Shown: positions 1-9,079, numbered from the stretch's first letter. The stretch is DNA of 64,000 nt from an uncultured Phycisphaerales bacterium (GCA_905480395.1 CAJQQE010000019.1:1-64000); one strand, 5' to 3'. The notes: a model not told the origin generated them from the letters alone. Translations and numbers: made by a program.

Positions 1-40
1 GACAAGACAAGACAAGACAAGACAAGACAAGACAAGACAA
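1..40. repeat. GACAA pentanucleotide microsatellite
   Basis: Eight perfect head-to-tail copies of GACAA occupy the first 40 bases, and the array may continue beyond the window edge. It ends about 25 bases before the start codon of the PEP-CTERM protein and about 12 bases before its ribosome binding site. It therefore lies in the promoter or 5' leader of that gene. Pentamer arrays of this kind can change copy number by slippage; a regulatory effect here is inference. Confidence 0.9.
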
Positions 41-65
41 CACGAAAGAAAAGAGGAGCACTGAG

Positions 66-686
66 ATGAAAACCCGTATCACCACCAAAGAAATGACCAT
101 GGCGACCGTTTCCGCGATCGCCATTGGATCAAGCGCCATGGCAGGGACCGTGTTTAACACGACCACCAACGACCTCGGCTCGAATCAGTACCAACTCGTC
201 AGCACGTTCACGCTCAACTTCGATCTGTCGACGGCCTACGTTGATTCGGATCTGAACGGCACGGTCGACTCCAGCTTCGCTACCGGCTACTCCAACGACT
301 ATGACGGCTTCTACGTGGACCCGGAAAACTACATTCTGGATTTCAGCGGCGATACCTATTATCTAGGAAACCAGTTGACCACCAGTGGCACCGTCGACTG
401 GTCGCTCAATTACGCCTCCGCCCCCGGCGATGCATCAAGCACCTACAGCACGATCCTGTTCGGGACCATGACGGGCAATATCCTGACGATCCGAGACGGC
501 GTCGAGTGGCCGGTCAGCGGCGGCGGTGCCGGAGCTGGAAACCGATGGGGTTACGCCCTCGGCGACTTCGACAGCTTCACCTGGGACAGCGCGAACGGCA
601 CCCTGGCCGCCAACGTGGTTCCCGGCCCGTTCGGCATGCTGGCCTTCGCCGGCTTCGGCATGGCTCGCCGCCGTCGAAACCGCTGA
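66..686 (+). CDS. Exported PEP-CTERM-type sorting protein
   Basis: A 206-residue secreted protein of unknown function. Residues 1-26 form a signal peptide (basic start, hydrophobic core, cleavage after SSAMA). The middle is rich in Gly, Ser, Thr, Asp and Tyr, with almost no Cys, like a surface or matrix protein. The last 22 residues have the three-part PEP-CTERM layout: a VPGP motif, a hydrophobic helix (FGMLAFAGFGMA) and a basic RRRRNR end, the signal cut by exosortase-type enzymes. No exosortase gene is in the window. An AGAGGAG site 7 bases before the ATG supports this start. A microsatellite lies just upstream and a strong hairpin just downstream, so the gene is probably monocistronic. 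Confidence 0.85.
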   Translation: MKTRITTKEMTMATVSAIAIGSSAMAGTVFNTTTNDLGSNQYQLVSTFTLNFDLSTAYVDSDLNGTVDSSFATGYSNDYDGFYVDPENYILDFSGDTYYLGNQLTTSGTVDWSLNYASAPGDASSTYSTILFGTMTGNILTIRDGVEWPVSGGGAGAGNRWGYALGDFDSFTWDSANGTLAANVVPGPFGMLAFAGFGMARRRRNR

Positions 687-713
687 TCAACCCCCGAAGA
701 ACAGTCGCAGACG

Positions 714-743
714 CCGAATCCCGAGTGCACGCTCGGGATTCGG
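714..743 (+). terminator. Hairpin after the PEP-CTERM gene, probable terminator
   Basis: A perfect 12-bp inverted repeat (CCGAATCCCGAG / CTCGGGATTCGG) with a 6-base loop starts 27 bases after the stop codon at 686. Only a weak run (TTCGT) follows, so it may terminate, stabilise the mRNA 3' end, or both. It separates the PEP-CTERM gene from dsbD. Confidence 0.65.
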
Positions 744-835
744 TTCGTCATGGATGCGGCATGGGAATGTCATGGAGGGGGCCGCCCCCAACCAGACTGC
801 TCCTCGGCACGGGAACGTCGTACTATTCCATTTCC

Positions 836-2782
836 ATGCGACCACACCCCAGCATTCTCGACCGATTCCGAACGATCCTCGCCCTGATCGTCCTGAGCCC
901 ACTCCTGCTCGCCAACACCCCCGCCCTGGCTCAGTTTGACTTCGGATTTGACGGCGACGCCGCCTCCGAGTTCAACGACTCCCGGGATCGGGTCGGGACC
1001 GAGATACAACTCTCGCGAACCGTCGCGGCCCCCGGTGGCGACGTGGTCGTCGCGGTGATTCTCGACCTCGATGCGGGCTGGCACGTCTGGCCCGGGCCGG
1101 TGACCGTGCCCGAGGACTTGGCGGAATTCGACGGCGCGATTCGAACCGAGATCGCGGTGCCCGCGGCGGAGGACGCCCCCTTCACGATTCATGACGGATT
1201 CGCGACCTGGCCCGAGATCCACGGTGTGCTCGCGGATCTCGGAGACGGCCCGATCCGGTATGCCGTCTACGAGGGTCGCATCGCGATCCTCGTCCCGCTG
1301 ACCATCGACCCCGACGCGGCCATCGGAACCTACGACGTCTCGCTTGATCTCACTTTTCAAGCCTGCGATGACCGGGTCTGTCTGCAGCCTGTCGACATGG
1401 TCATCACTGGCTCGCTGGAGATCGTCGCGGTGGGTGCGAGCGGGATCAGCAACGAAGATGATCCCGTGTTCGACGCGTTTGACCCCACGGTCTTTGGGAA
1501 GATTCGCAGTGGCGTCAAGGCCCCCGAGGTCATCGAATTCGATGTCTTCGGGTTTGCGTTTACCGTTGACGTCGCCGGCGGCGGCGGCTTTCTCCTTCTA
1601 CTGCTGGTCGCGGCGCTCGGTGGGCTGCTCCTGAACCTCACCCCCTGCGTGTTGCCTGTCATCCCCTTGAAGATCATGGGGCTTAGTGCCGTCGCGGATA
1701 ATCGACGCCGCTGTTTCGCACTTGGCTTCTCGATGTCGCTGGGCGTGGTCTTCTTCTGGATGCTGCTCGGTGGCCTGATCGCCGGCGTGAAGAGTTTTCA
1801 GTCGATCAGCCAGCTTTTCCAGTACCCCATCTTCACGATCAGCGTCGGCGTGGTCATCGCGGTGATGGCGATCGGGATGGCCGGGTTCTTCACCATTAAT
1901 CTTCCCAGCCGCTTCTACGCCGTCCAGACCCGGCACGACACCATGGGCGGATCGTTCCTCTTCGGCATCATGACCGCGGTTCTCTCGACGCCGTGCACCG
2001 CTCCACTGATGGGCGCGGCGGCCGCGTGGGCAACCACCCAGTCACCGGGAATCGTGCTCATTGTCTTCGCCTCGATCGGCACCGGCATGGCCGTTCCGTA
2101 CCTGATCCTGAGCGCCTTCCCCAAGATGGTTCAGAAGATGCCCAGGACCGGTCCCGCCAGCGAAGTCGTCAAGCAGGTGATGGGACTCCTGCTGCTGGCC
2201 GCCGGGATCTACTTCATTGGCAGCGGGCTCGCCGGTCTCACGATCAAACCCAATGAACCGCCGTCGCACGTCTATTGGTGGTTCGTCGCCGCGGCCGGTA
2301 CCGCCGCGGGGTTGTGGCTCCTGGTCAAGACGTTTCAGCTCACCAAGAAGGCGGCGCCCCGAATCATCTTTACCGTCGTCGGCGGGTTCATCACCACGCT
2401 TTCGGTGCTGATCGGCCTGACCATGACCGCAAAGGGTCCGATCGACTGGGTCTACTACACACCCGAACGCTTCGCGACCGCCATCGCTGAGGACAAGGTG
2501 ATCGTGCTCGACTTCACCGCAGAATGGTGCTTGAACTGCAAGACCCTCGAAGCAACCGTGCTGGCCGACGAAGATGTGGTCGCCCAACTTAAACGGGCTG
2601 ACGTCATCCCCATGAAGATCGACCTCACCGGGGAAAACCCGGACGGTCAGGCCAGGCTGATCGAAGCCGGCCGCCGCACGATTCCCCTTCTCGTCGTCTA
2701 TGACCGCGACGGCCAGGAGATCTTCAAGAGCGACGCCTATACGCCGAGCCAAGTGCTGGAGGCGATCGCAGAAGCCGAGTAA
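836..2782 (+). CDS. dsbD: Thiol:disulfide interchange protein DsbD
   Basis: Inner-membrane reductant carrier of 648 residues that passes electrons from cytoplasmic thioredoxin to periplasmic thiol proteins. All three family modules are visible. After a signal peptide (1-32) comes the periplasmic alpha domain with Cys177 and Cys182. A multi-helix CcdA-like core (about 250-530) carries Cys271 (NLTPCVLP) and Cys387 (LSTPCTAP). A C-terminal thioredoxin domain has the CLNC pair at 565 and 568. The frame is open further upstream, but only the ATG at 836 puts the signal peptide at the N-terminus. A little longer than the E. coli protein (565 aa). Clients may include cytochrome c maturation or disulfide repair factors, none of which are nearby. 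Confidence 0.92.
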   Translation: MRPHPSILDRFRTILALIVLSPLLLANTPALAQFDFGFDGDAASEFNDSRDRVGTEIQLSRTVAAPGGDVVVAVILDLDAGWHVWPGPVTVPEDLAEFDGAIRTEIAVPAAEDAPFTIHDGFATWPEIHGVLADLGDGPIRYAVYEGRIAILVPLTIDPDAAIGTYDVSLDLTFQACDDRVCLQPVDMVITGSLEIVAVGASGISNEDDPVFDAFDPTVFGKIRSGVKAPEVIEFDVFGFAFTVDVAGGGGFLLLLLVAALGGLLLNLTPCVLPVIPLKIMGLSAVADNRRRCFALGFSMSLGVVFFWMLLGGLIAGVKSFQSISQLFQYPIFTISVGVVIAVMAIGMAGFFTINLPSRFYAVQTRHDTMGGSFLFGIMTAVLSTPCTAPLMGAAAAWATTQSPGIVLIVFASIGTGMAVPYLILSAFPKMVQKMPRTGPASEVVKQVMGLLLLAAGIYFIGSGLAGLTIKPNEPPSHVYWWFVAAAGTAAGLWLLVKTFQLTKKAAPRIIFTVVGGFITTLSVLIGLTMTAKGPIDWVYYTPERFATAIAEDKVIVLDFTAEWCLNCKTLEATVLADEDVVAQLKRADVIPMKIDLTGENPDGQARLIEAGRRTIPLLVVYDRDGQEIFKSDAYTPSQVLEAIAEAE

Positions 2783-2896
2783 AGGCGGTGAGCGGGCCGG
2801 GAGAAGGCCTGTGACCCCGAAGGTCTCGAACTCCTTCTTTGTTGATGACCGTTCGATGGCAAGCGAACCGACCGGCGGATACCCGATCATCCTGCG

Positions 2897-3220
2897 ATGC
2901 CCATCGCCTACACGGTCACCGCGCGATTCGAAGACAACGACGTTGCCGAAGAATTCGTGTATTGGCTCCGATACGGCCACATGCAGGCGGTGCTGGCGGG
3001 TGGTGGGGACCGAGCAGAAGTCGTCCACTGGAGCGAGCCAGAAGAAGACGAGAAAACCATCACGGTTCGATATCGATTCCCGGATCGGGCGGCGTTCGAG
3101 CGATACCTTGAGCATCACGCACCCGGTCTCCGCGATGAGGGGGCCGAGCGATTCCCCCCGAGTCGAGGCGTCACGTTCAGCCGCACCGTCGGCGAGATCC
3201 TGCTCCCGGTCGACGAGTGA
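2897..3220 (+). CDS. DUF4286 family protein
   Basis: A small soluble protein of 107 residues with no signal peptide or membrane segment. The opening (ITYTV-like strand, then EEFVYWLRYGHMQAVLAGG) and the later YRFPDRAAFERYLEHHAPGLR segment match the DUF4286 family, predicted ferredoxin-like alpha/beta proteins of unknown function. It starts 114 bases after dsbD on the same strand and is followed by convergent O-antigen ligase. The ATG at 2897 gives the usual family N-terminus. No catalytic residues can be proposed. Confidence 0.75.
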   Translation: MPIAYTVTARFEDNDVAEEFVYWLRYGHMQAVLAGGGDRAEVVHWSEPEEDEKTITVRYRFPDRAAFERYLEHHAPGLRDEGAERFPPSRGVTFSRTVGEILLPVDE

Positions 3221-3261
3221 ATCTCGCCCCAGCGAGCAAGCCCTCCGAAGAATCTACCTCG

Positions 3262-5517
3262 TCAATCGACGGACGCGTCGCCCGACCCGCGAGCTCGACA
3301 TCTGACGCCAACCGCGTCAAGGCGTCGTCGTTCCTCCATACCCAGCCGAACGATCGGGTCGAGTGCACGCTGCTCGTCGAGCATTCGAGCAGCGGCGACG
3401 GCCAGCATCGCCTCGTCGCACCGTTGCAGATCGGCGAGCCGCTCCGCGCGGGCGATTCGCCATGCGGGATCCCAGGGATCGAACGCGATCGCGGCATCAA
3501 TGGCCACCAGCGCCTTTTCGTCCGACTCCGCGTCGGCAGAACCACTTGCAAGGACCTGGCGTATCGAGGCACGCACTGCAGTCGACAGCGGACCCGGTCG
3601 TGCCGTCGACCAGGCGTCGGCGATTCTCAGCGCCTCCCCGACGTCTGCAGGTTCACCGGCGGCCATGAACTGTTGGATTGCGCCGCGGATTCGACGATCG
3701 TCGTTCCAGTCGCCGTCCTCGACGATGCCCGCAGAAAGCCCCAACGCAGCGACTCGACGGTCCGACGCCGAAGGCAGAGGTCGGTCGTCATCGAGCGTGC
3801 GATGCAGGTCCGCCACGGATCTGCGTACCTGGGCGTCGGAGATTTCGATGCGGAGAGCTGCGAACAACGACACGATCGCCAGCAAGGCGAAGCACGCCGC
3901 CACGATCGGAATCCGAATCGACGATCGCAGGTTCGATCTTGTGGTTCCCCGGATCGATCGGGCGCCGCCGGCGACCGCGAGGAAGGCCCAACAGAACGCC
4001 GCTGAACCACTCTGCCAGAAGAGCATTTCGATCTGTGCCTGTGCCGCGATCACCACCGCCGCGGCCACCGCGACGGCCCGGACCATCGACCCGGAAACGT
4101 CGGCAAGCAGACCGACGACCACCACCCCGACGAAAATCCCCATCGTGATGGCGACCACGCGGAGAAGTACACCATCGACTTCGAGCGGCGATTCCACGAA
4201 CCACTGGATCGCGAACAATCCCAGACCACCCACCACGACCGCGATCCGCCAACTCGCCGTCCAGACGAAGCCGGCCGTCACTGGGGGCTCATCATCCGTG
4301 GTCGAATCCGTGGGCTGAAGAATCAGTCGACATGCCGCGATGATCCACGCGATGCCGACCACGCCCATCGACGCAAGCCAGTCAACGCCCATCGAATGCG
4401 CACTTGCCACATCCTCGGGGCTGCGGGGTGGTTTCAGTTGGAGATACGCATCCTGGAATCCATCCGGTCCCACGCCGACCAGCGGTGAGGACGTGAGCAT
4501 CCCCCACGCCCCTTGGAAGTAGTGCCACCGAAAGAGAAGGCTTCGATCACCGAGAAAGGACTCCGGTAGCCAACCCCGCAGAAGGACGGCGAAGAATGCG
4601 GCCACGCTCGCAGCTAAAATAATCACACCGGGTCGGGCGCGAAACTTCGAGCCAAAAGAACCAAAGAGAAGCCACATCACGATCAGTCCGAGGGCCCCTG
4701 CCGCGATCGCGCCCTTCGAACCATTCACCCCGACCAGCACGGCCATGGTGAGCGCGGCCAGTCCCAGCAGTACCGGGCCTCCTGCCTCATGCCCTCTCCG
4801 CCGAGAGACGACCACAACGCTCAAAAGTCCGATGCATCCAGCGGCCGCGCAGCCGCTGAAAATGTTTGAAAATCCAATCCAACCGGTCGCTTCCGGCTGC
4901 CGAAGTCGGCGCTCGAACGCCAACGCGGCGGGCGAATCTTCGAGCCAACCCCGCGCTGCCAGAATGTCGGCCTGATTGGCGTCGAAGAACGAAACCGTCT
5001 CGGCATGCTCGATCGCCACCTGATGCACACCTCGACCTGCCATCACCACGATGCCGCCCAGCAGCATCGCGAGCACCACGACTCGAACCCGACGAACCGC
5101 GACCAGATGACCGAGTGCCACACCGGTCGTGGCAGCCGCGAACCAGTCGAGGGCCCGCCAGGTCTGTAGGAAATCCCCGTCGGAATGCCAGGCAAGCACC
5201 GGAAGCGGCAGGGTGAGGAGGACGATGAGTTTGAGATCGATCCCCCGCCGTCGTCCAACCGACCAGAACGTGATCGCAGACAGTCCGATCAGCAGCGCAT
5301 CCAGCAGGGTGGCGGCCGCCGGTCCCATCGCTGACATCGGTCCGGCGACCTGCCCTGGGTCGACGTCAAAGATTCGATCCGGGGTGATCGGAAGCAGCAG
5401 CCGCAGCACGACGGTGGCGGCCAGGAGAACCGCGAGCCAGAGATCGGTTCCGATCGAATCCGGCGCGTCCCCGACGGCAGGGATTTCGATCGGACGATCA
5501 ATTCTCGCCGCGCTCAT
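3262..5517 (-). CDS. O-antigen ligase / Wzy-like membrane protein
   Basis: A 751-residue polytopic membrane protein. About a dozen hydrophobic segments fill residues 25-500, with a longer loop containing paired charged residues, the layout of the Wzy_C (O-antigen ligase/polymerase) superfamily. These proteins move polyprenol-linked glycans onto lipid A core or extend the chain. The last 200 residues are soluble, rich in Ala, Asp and Arg, and look like TPR-type helical repeats (AIAFDPWDPAWRIARAERLADL), an extension seen in some ligase homologues. The ATG at 5517 shares one base with the stop of the upstream glycosyltransferase (TGATG), so the two are translationally coupled. Which glycan it handles cannot be told from sequence. 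Confidence 0.75.
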   Translation of the reverse strand: MSAARIDRPIEIPAVGDAPDSIGTDLWLAVLLAATVVLRLLLPITPDRIFDVDPGQVAGPMSAMGPAAATLLDALLIGLSAITFWSVGRRRGIDLKLIVLLTLPLPVLAWHSDGDFLQTWRALDWFAAATTGVALGHLVAVRRVRVVVLAMLLGGIVVMAGRGVHQVAIEHAETVSFFDANQADILAARGWLEDSPAALAFERRLRQPEATGWIGFSNIFSGCAAAGCIGLLSVVVVSRRRGHEAGGPVLLGLAALTMAVLVGVNGSKGAIAAGALGLIVMWLLFGSFGSKFRARPGVIILAASVAAFFAVLLRGWLPESFLGDRSLLFRWHYFQGAWGMLTSSPLVGVGPDGFQDAYLQLKPPRSPEDVASAHSMGVDWLASMGVVGIAWIIAACRLILQPTDSTTDDEPPVTAGFVWTASWRIAVVVGGLGLFAIQWFVESPLEVDGVLLRVVAITMGIFVGVVVVGLLADVSGSMVRAVAVAAAVVIAAQAQIEMLFWQSGSAAFCWAFLAVAGGARSIRGTTRSNLRSSIRIPIVAACFALLAIVSLFAALRIEISDAQVRRSVADLHRTLDDDRPLPSASDRRVAALGLSAGIVEDGDWNDDRRIRGAIQQFMAAGEPADVGEALRIADAWSTARPGPLSTAVRASIRQVLASGSADAESDEKALVAIDAAIAFDPWDPAWRIARAERLADLQRCDEAMLAVAAARMLDEQRALDPIVRLGMEERRRLDAVGVRCRARGSGDASVD

Positions 5518-6662
5518 CAATCGCGCCCTCGCTGACGAGCGCCTGATTCCAAGAGTCCAAGAACGAGCAGGATTGCCGCGGTCTGGGCCCCGACCATCAC
5601 CGCCTGCCAGGGCTCCACACTCCCGAGAACAATGCCCCCGACGCCGGTGGCCGCGGACAGTGCCCAGATCACCAGCACCGCCGATCTTCTCGACAGGCCA
5701 AGACCAACCAATCGATGGGACAGATGCTGTTGGTCCCCGACCAGCGGGCTCCGCCCCTGCCGAATCCGAATCAGGCTGACCGTCACCAAGTCGTAAATCG
5801 GAATGGCCAGCACCACCACCGGCATCAGCACGCCGTACCAAGCGCTCCCGAGCGCGAAGTCGGGATCGGCAGTATCGACAAAGGTCGTTCGAATGGTGAG
5901 CGTGGCGAGTAACCAGCCGACCAGCAGCGAACCGCCATCACCAAGAAAAATCCGGGCCGGCGGAACATTGAAGACGAGGAACCCCATCAACCCGCCGCAG
6001 AGAAGCCCGAAGGCCCCGGCGGTAAACCACTGCCCATTGATGATGGTCGCAGCCATGAAGATCGCCGCGGCAATGGCGGCAACCCCGCCGGCAAGACCAT
6101 CCATGTTGTCGAGGAAGTTGATCGCATTACAGATCACCACGATCCAGGCGACCGTCAACGTGGCGGACAACGCGATCCCGGCACCACCGAACAGATCCAG
6201 CGCCGTGAACAATCGAAGCTCTCCGACGACCACCACGACAATGGCCACGAGGAGCTGGGCCACAAACTTGGTGTAAGGCCCCAGCGCTCGACGATCGTCG
6301 TACACCCCGACCGCGTGCATCACCACACCTCCGAGAAGGATGGTCCACCAAGCGGTTTTTTCCGATCCCAGGCGATCGGCGAAAGTCCCGATCGTGGTGC
6401 TACCAAGGTCGATCGATTCGATCAGTGATGGGGCGAAGGTCAGGGTGAGGAGACCAACTAGCAACGGCCCGAGGGTAGCGATCGCGATTGCGATCCCACC
6501 AATGTTGGGAATCGGCCGGAGTTCTTTCTGGTGCCCCGAGGTGCCGCCGGAATCGAGGGCCCCCGTGCGACGGCCCAACCGAACCAGCAAGGCCGTGAGC
6601 GGCATGGCGATCAGAAAACCGAACGGAAGTGAGAACAGGGTGGGTCCAAGCATCAAAATCAT
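5517..6662 (-). CDS. Undecaprenyl-phosphate sugar-1-phosphate transferase (WecA/TagO/MraY superfamily)
   Basis: A 381-residue integral membrane enzyme that would transfer a sugar-1-phosphate from a UDP-sugar to undecaprenyl phosphate, the first step of O-antigen or related glycan synthesis. Family signatures are clear: VYDDRRALGP, the NAINFLDNMDGLAGG catalytic Asp/Asn motif, FLGDGGS, and HLSHRL near the C-terminus, which corresponds to the cytoplasmic His-rich loop of WecA-type enzymes. About ten hydrophobic helices. The ATG at 6662 has GAGG eight bases upstream on its strand and places the first helix at the N-terminus; the frame is open to 6725 but that would run into the divergent LOG gene start. 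First gene of a pair with the O-antigen-ligase-like gene. Confidence 0.85.
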   Translation of the reverse strand: MILMLGPTLFSLPFGFLIAMPLTALLVRLGRRTGALDSGGTSGHQKELRPIPNIGGIAIAIATLGPLLVGLLTLTFAPSLIESIDLGSTTIGTFADRLGSEKTAWWTILLGGVVMHAVGVYDDRRALGPYTKFVAQLLVAIVVVVVGELRLFTALDLFGGAGIALSATLTVAWIVVICNAINFLDNMDGLAGGVAAIAAAIFMAATIINGQWFTAGAFGLLCGGLMGFLVFNVPPARIFLGDGGSLLVGWLLATLTIRTTFVDTADPDFALGSAWYGVLMPVVVLAIPIYDLVTVSLIRIRQGRSPLVGDQQHLSHRLVGLGLSRRSAVLVIWALSAATGVGGIVLGSVEPWQAVMVGAQTAAILLVLGLLESGARQRGRD

Positions 6663-6723
6663 AGTATCCGCCTCGTGGACGGTCGCTCGTCGCACGGGCA
6701 TCGGTGCGGTACGCTGTCGCACC

Positions 6724-7320
6724 ATGAAATCCGTGACGATCTACTGTTCGAGTTCTGCCTCGCTTGACCCCCACTTCACCCGAACGGCCGAAGTGGTCGG
6801 GCGAGAACTGGCCACCCGTGGCCTCACCCTCGTCTATGGCGGCGGTTCAACCGGGCTGATGGGCGATGTGGCCCGCGCCTGCGCGGCCGCAGGCGGAGAA
6901 GTCGTCGGCGTGATCACCACCTATCTCGCCGGGCTGGAAGTCGCCTTCGAGGGCTGTACCGAGCTCATTACGGTCGAGACCATGCGGGATCGCAAACGCA
7001 TCATGGTGGAGCGGGGCGACGCCTTTCTGGTGCTACCTGGAGGGCTTGGAACCTACGAGGAATTCTTTGAAACCCTAGTCGGACGGGTCCTCGCCGAGCA
7101 CAATAAGCCCGTGGGCATCGTCAACGATCACGGCTACTTCGACCCGTTGCTGGCGATGATCGACCATGGCATCGAGCAGAAGTTCATTCGACCTGCCATT
7201 CGACAGCTCCTTTCGATCGATCGCGATGCCATCGCAGTCCTGCACGCCCTTGCGGAGGATCGAGGCCACGGTCTCACGCAAGCAGACCTGATTCCCCCGC
7301 TCGGCGAGTTGGAAGGCTGA
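6724..7320 (+). CDS. LOG family protein (TIGR00730)
   Basis: A 198-residue Rossmann-fold protein of the LOG family. Members cleave nucleoside 5'-monophosphates, for example cytokinin riboside phosphates, to free base and ribose 5-phosphate, but many bacterial members are uncharacterised. The nucleotide-binding YGGGSTGLMG (38-47), MRDRK (87-91) and PGGLGTYEE (105-113) motifs are present. Length is normal. It diverges from the WecA-like gene and lies 63 bases ahead of lpxI. Cellular substrate unknown; cytokinin production should not be assumed. Confidence 0.88.
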   Translation: MKSVTIYCSSSASLDPHFTRTAEVVGRELATRGLTLVYGGGSTGLMGDVARACAAAGGEVVGVITTYLAGLEVAFEGCTELITVETMRDRKRIMVERGDAFLVLPGGLGTYEEFFETLVGRVLAEHNKPVGIVNDHGYFDPLLAMIDHGIEQKFIRPAIRQLLSIDRDAIAVLHALAEDRGHGLTQADLIPPLGELEG

Positions 7321-7383
7321 TTCAGCCGATTCGATCGACCTCACCGCGCCGCCGTCCACCTCCGCCCCGCTACCCTTTCATTC

Positions 7384-8274
7384 ATGCCCGCCACCGCGAT
7401 CATCGCCGGACAGGGAGACCTCCCTCGCCTCACTGCTCTGGGCGTCCGGGCCGCCGGGCGCCGAGTGATCGGACTTGGCCTCCGCGGAATGTTTGACGAA
7501 GCCTTCCCCGAAGCGTGCGATGAATTCAGATCGGTGAGTTTTCTGCGACCGACCGGATGGGCGCGGGCGGCCAGACGCGCGGGGTGCGAAGACGCGATTC
7601 TGATCGGACGAGTGGGCAAGAGCGTGATGCATCGGCGTCGATTCAAGTTCGAGATGCTCCAAGAAATCCCCGACTTCTATGTTTTTGACCTCTGGTACCG
7701 AAAGTTGCGGTTCGACCGTCGCTCCGCCACACTCCTTCGAACCCTCGCCGACGATCTGGCCGAACGCGGACTCAATATCGTGGACTCCACTACCTATCTT
7801 CAGGATCATCTCGCCACCGTCGGGGTGAATACCTCGCGTCAACCCACCGCCGCCGAAGCCGGCGACGTGATCTTTGGCTGGTCGCTCTTGAAGAAGACCA
7901 GCGAACTCGACATCGGCCAGGCCATGGCGGTTCGTCAACGCGATGTCATCAGCGTCGAAGCCTTGGAGGGAACCGATTCGATGATCGCCCGCAGCGGAGA
8001 ACTCTGCCCCCGAGGTGGATGGACGCTCTTGAAGACGTCATCGCCCGGCCACGATGCTCGATCGGACGTCCCAACCATCGGCGAACTCACGATTCAAAAT
8101 GCGGCCGCGGCAGGATGCACCTGTATCGCGGTCGGGGCCGGCGAAGTCATCCTCGCCAACCGACCGAAAGTCTTGGCCGCCGCCGATGCCGCGGGGATCG
8201 CGATCGTCGGCATCAAAGGGGATCCCGCCGCATCCCTCAGTGCCGCCAACCGGATGGACACGCCCGATGGCTGA
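7384..8274 (+). CDS. lpxI: UDP-2,3-diacylglucosamine diphosphatase LpxI
   Basis: A cytoplasmic enzyme of 296 residues that hydrolyses UDP-2,3-diacylglucosamine to lipid X and UMP in lipid A synthesis, replacing LpxH in many bacteria. It matches the LpxI family (former DUF1009) along its length: N-terminal IIAGQGDLPRL, central DLAERGLNIVDSTTYL, and C-terminal ALEGTDSMI, GWTLLKTS, DVPTIGELTI and AGCTCIAVGAGEVILANRP. Slightly longer than the usual 270-280 residues. Its end overlaps the next gene by 8 bases. Its presence argues for a lipid A-bearing outer membrane, in line with the nearby O-antigen genes. Confidence 0.9.
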   Translation: MPATAIIAGQGDLPRLTALGVRAAGRRVIGLGLRGMFDEAFPEACDEFRSVSFLRPTGWARAARRAGCEDAILIGRVGKSVMHRRRFKFEMLQEIPDFYVFDLWYRKLRFDRRSATLLRTLADDLAERGLNIVDSTTYLQDHLATVGVNTSRQPTAAEAGDVIFGWSLLKKTSELDIGQAMAVRQRDVISVEALEGTDSMIARSGELCPRGGWTLLKTSSPGHDARSDVPTIGELTIQNAAAAGCTCIAVGAGEVILANRPKVLAAADAAGIAIVGIKGDPAASLSAANRMDTPDG

Positions 8275-8950
8275 CCGATCGCCGCCGGAGGTTCCACGGG
8301 ACGCCGGCGACCCACCGCCGGCGACGCGTAAATTCGCCAGCCGAGCCGGTCTGAAGATCGAACACGGCCTCGACGAATTTGAACTTGATGTCCGCGGATT
8401 CCGATGTGCCGACTTTGGCGCGAATGTCGGCGGGTTTACCGACTGCCTCCTTCAACGCGGCGCGGCCAGCGTGATCGCCGTGGAGACCGGCCGCGGCGTC
8501 CTCGCTTGGCCGCTTCGGCAGGACCCCCGAGTCGAGGTCCGCGAGCGAACCAACGCCCTGCATGCGGACCCGCCAGAGAACGGCGTCGACCTCGTGGTCA
8601 TGGATTTGGCCTGGACGCCACAACGACTGGCGGTTCCCGCCGCGCTTCGATGGCTCGACCCAGCCGGTGCCCAACGGATCGTGACCCTCGTCAAACCTCA
8701 CTATGAGGTTCGAAAGGAGGAACAGGGACTCCTGGACAAAGGGTTCCTTCCGCAAGAAGAGGCCCCCCGGATTCTCAGAGAAGTGCTTGATTCGATGCCA
8801 AATCTCGGGGCCAAGGTCCTCGGTTCGACCGCGTCTCCGCTGGTCGGGGGCAAGACCGCAAAGCGGCGAGGGGTCCCCGGAAACATCGAGTACGTGGTGA
8901 TGCTCGCGCCGGTTGACGAGATCGATCCTCGGCCCCTTCAGGCTCCCTGA
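8267..8950 (+). CDS. TlyA/FtsJ-like RNA 2'-O-methyltransferase without S4 domain
   Basis: A 227-residue SAM-dependent methyltransferase of the FtsJ/TlyA type, expected to methylate ribose in rRNA. It has the TlyA-like entry KFASRAGLKIEHGLDEF, SAM motif I in ADFGANVGGFTDCLLQRGA, an acidic DLVVMDL strand and a VKPHYE segment. The N-terminal S4 RNA-binding domain of classical TlyA is absent; about 30 residues rich in Pro and charge replace it. The ATG at 8267 overlaps the lpxI stop by 8 bases. The TlyA target (16S and 23S 2'-O-methylcytidine) is possible but unproven; the missing S4 domain makes a different target plausible. Confidence 0.75.
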   Translation: MADRSPPEVPRDAGDPPPATRKFASRAGLKIEHGLDEFELDVRGFRCADFGANVGGFTDCLLQRGAASVIAVETGRGVLAWPLRQDPRVEVRERTNALHADPPENGVDLVVMDLAWTPQRLAVPAALRWLDPAGAQRIVTLVKPHYEVRKEEQGLLDKGFLPQEEAPRILREVLDSMPNLGAKVLGSTASPLVGGKTAKRRGVPGNIEYVVMLAPVDEIDPRPLQAP

Positions 8951-8980
8951 ATTCAAACCTCGAATGCACGGTTTCATTGG

Positions 8981-9013
8981 CCTGAAAAGACCACGTCTGA
9001 GGCGTGTTTCAGG
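8981..9013. other. Nested inverted repeat between the methyltransferase gene and gyrA
   Basis: CCTGAAA (8981-8987) pairs with TTTCAGG (9007-9013), and inside it CACG (8992-8995) pairs with CGTG (9003-9006), leaving a 4-base bulge. No T-run follows. Right after it sits TAGAAT (9014-9019), resembling a -10 box, though I find no good -35 at the right distance. It may be an operator for gyrA, or a processing or termination structure for the gene before. Confidence 0.45.
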
Positions 9014-9079
9014 TAGAATCTAAAGTTCAAGAATTCGCGATCTCGCCTCTTATTGGAGGGATGAGCATCCGCGATTTCG

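Noticed and set aside
506-835. 330-base extension of the dsbD frame
   Set aside because: It overlaps the PEP-CTERM gene and the terminator hairpin, and its Arg-rich sequence is a shadow. The signal peptide starts at 836.
3500-4318. Long plus-strand frames opposite the O-antigen ligase gene
   Set aside because: They are antisense shadows created by high GC. The minus strand has the membrane topology of a known family.
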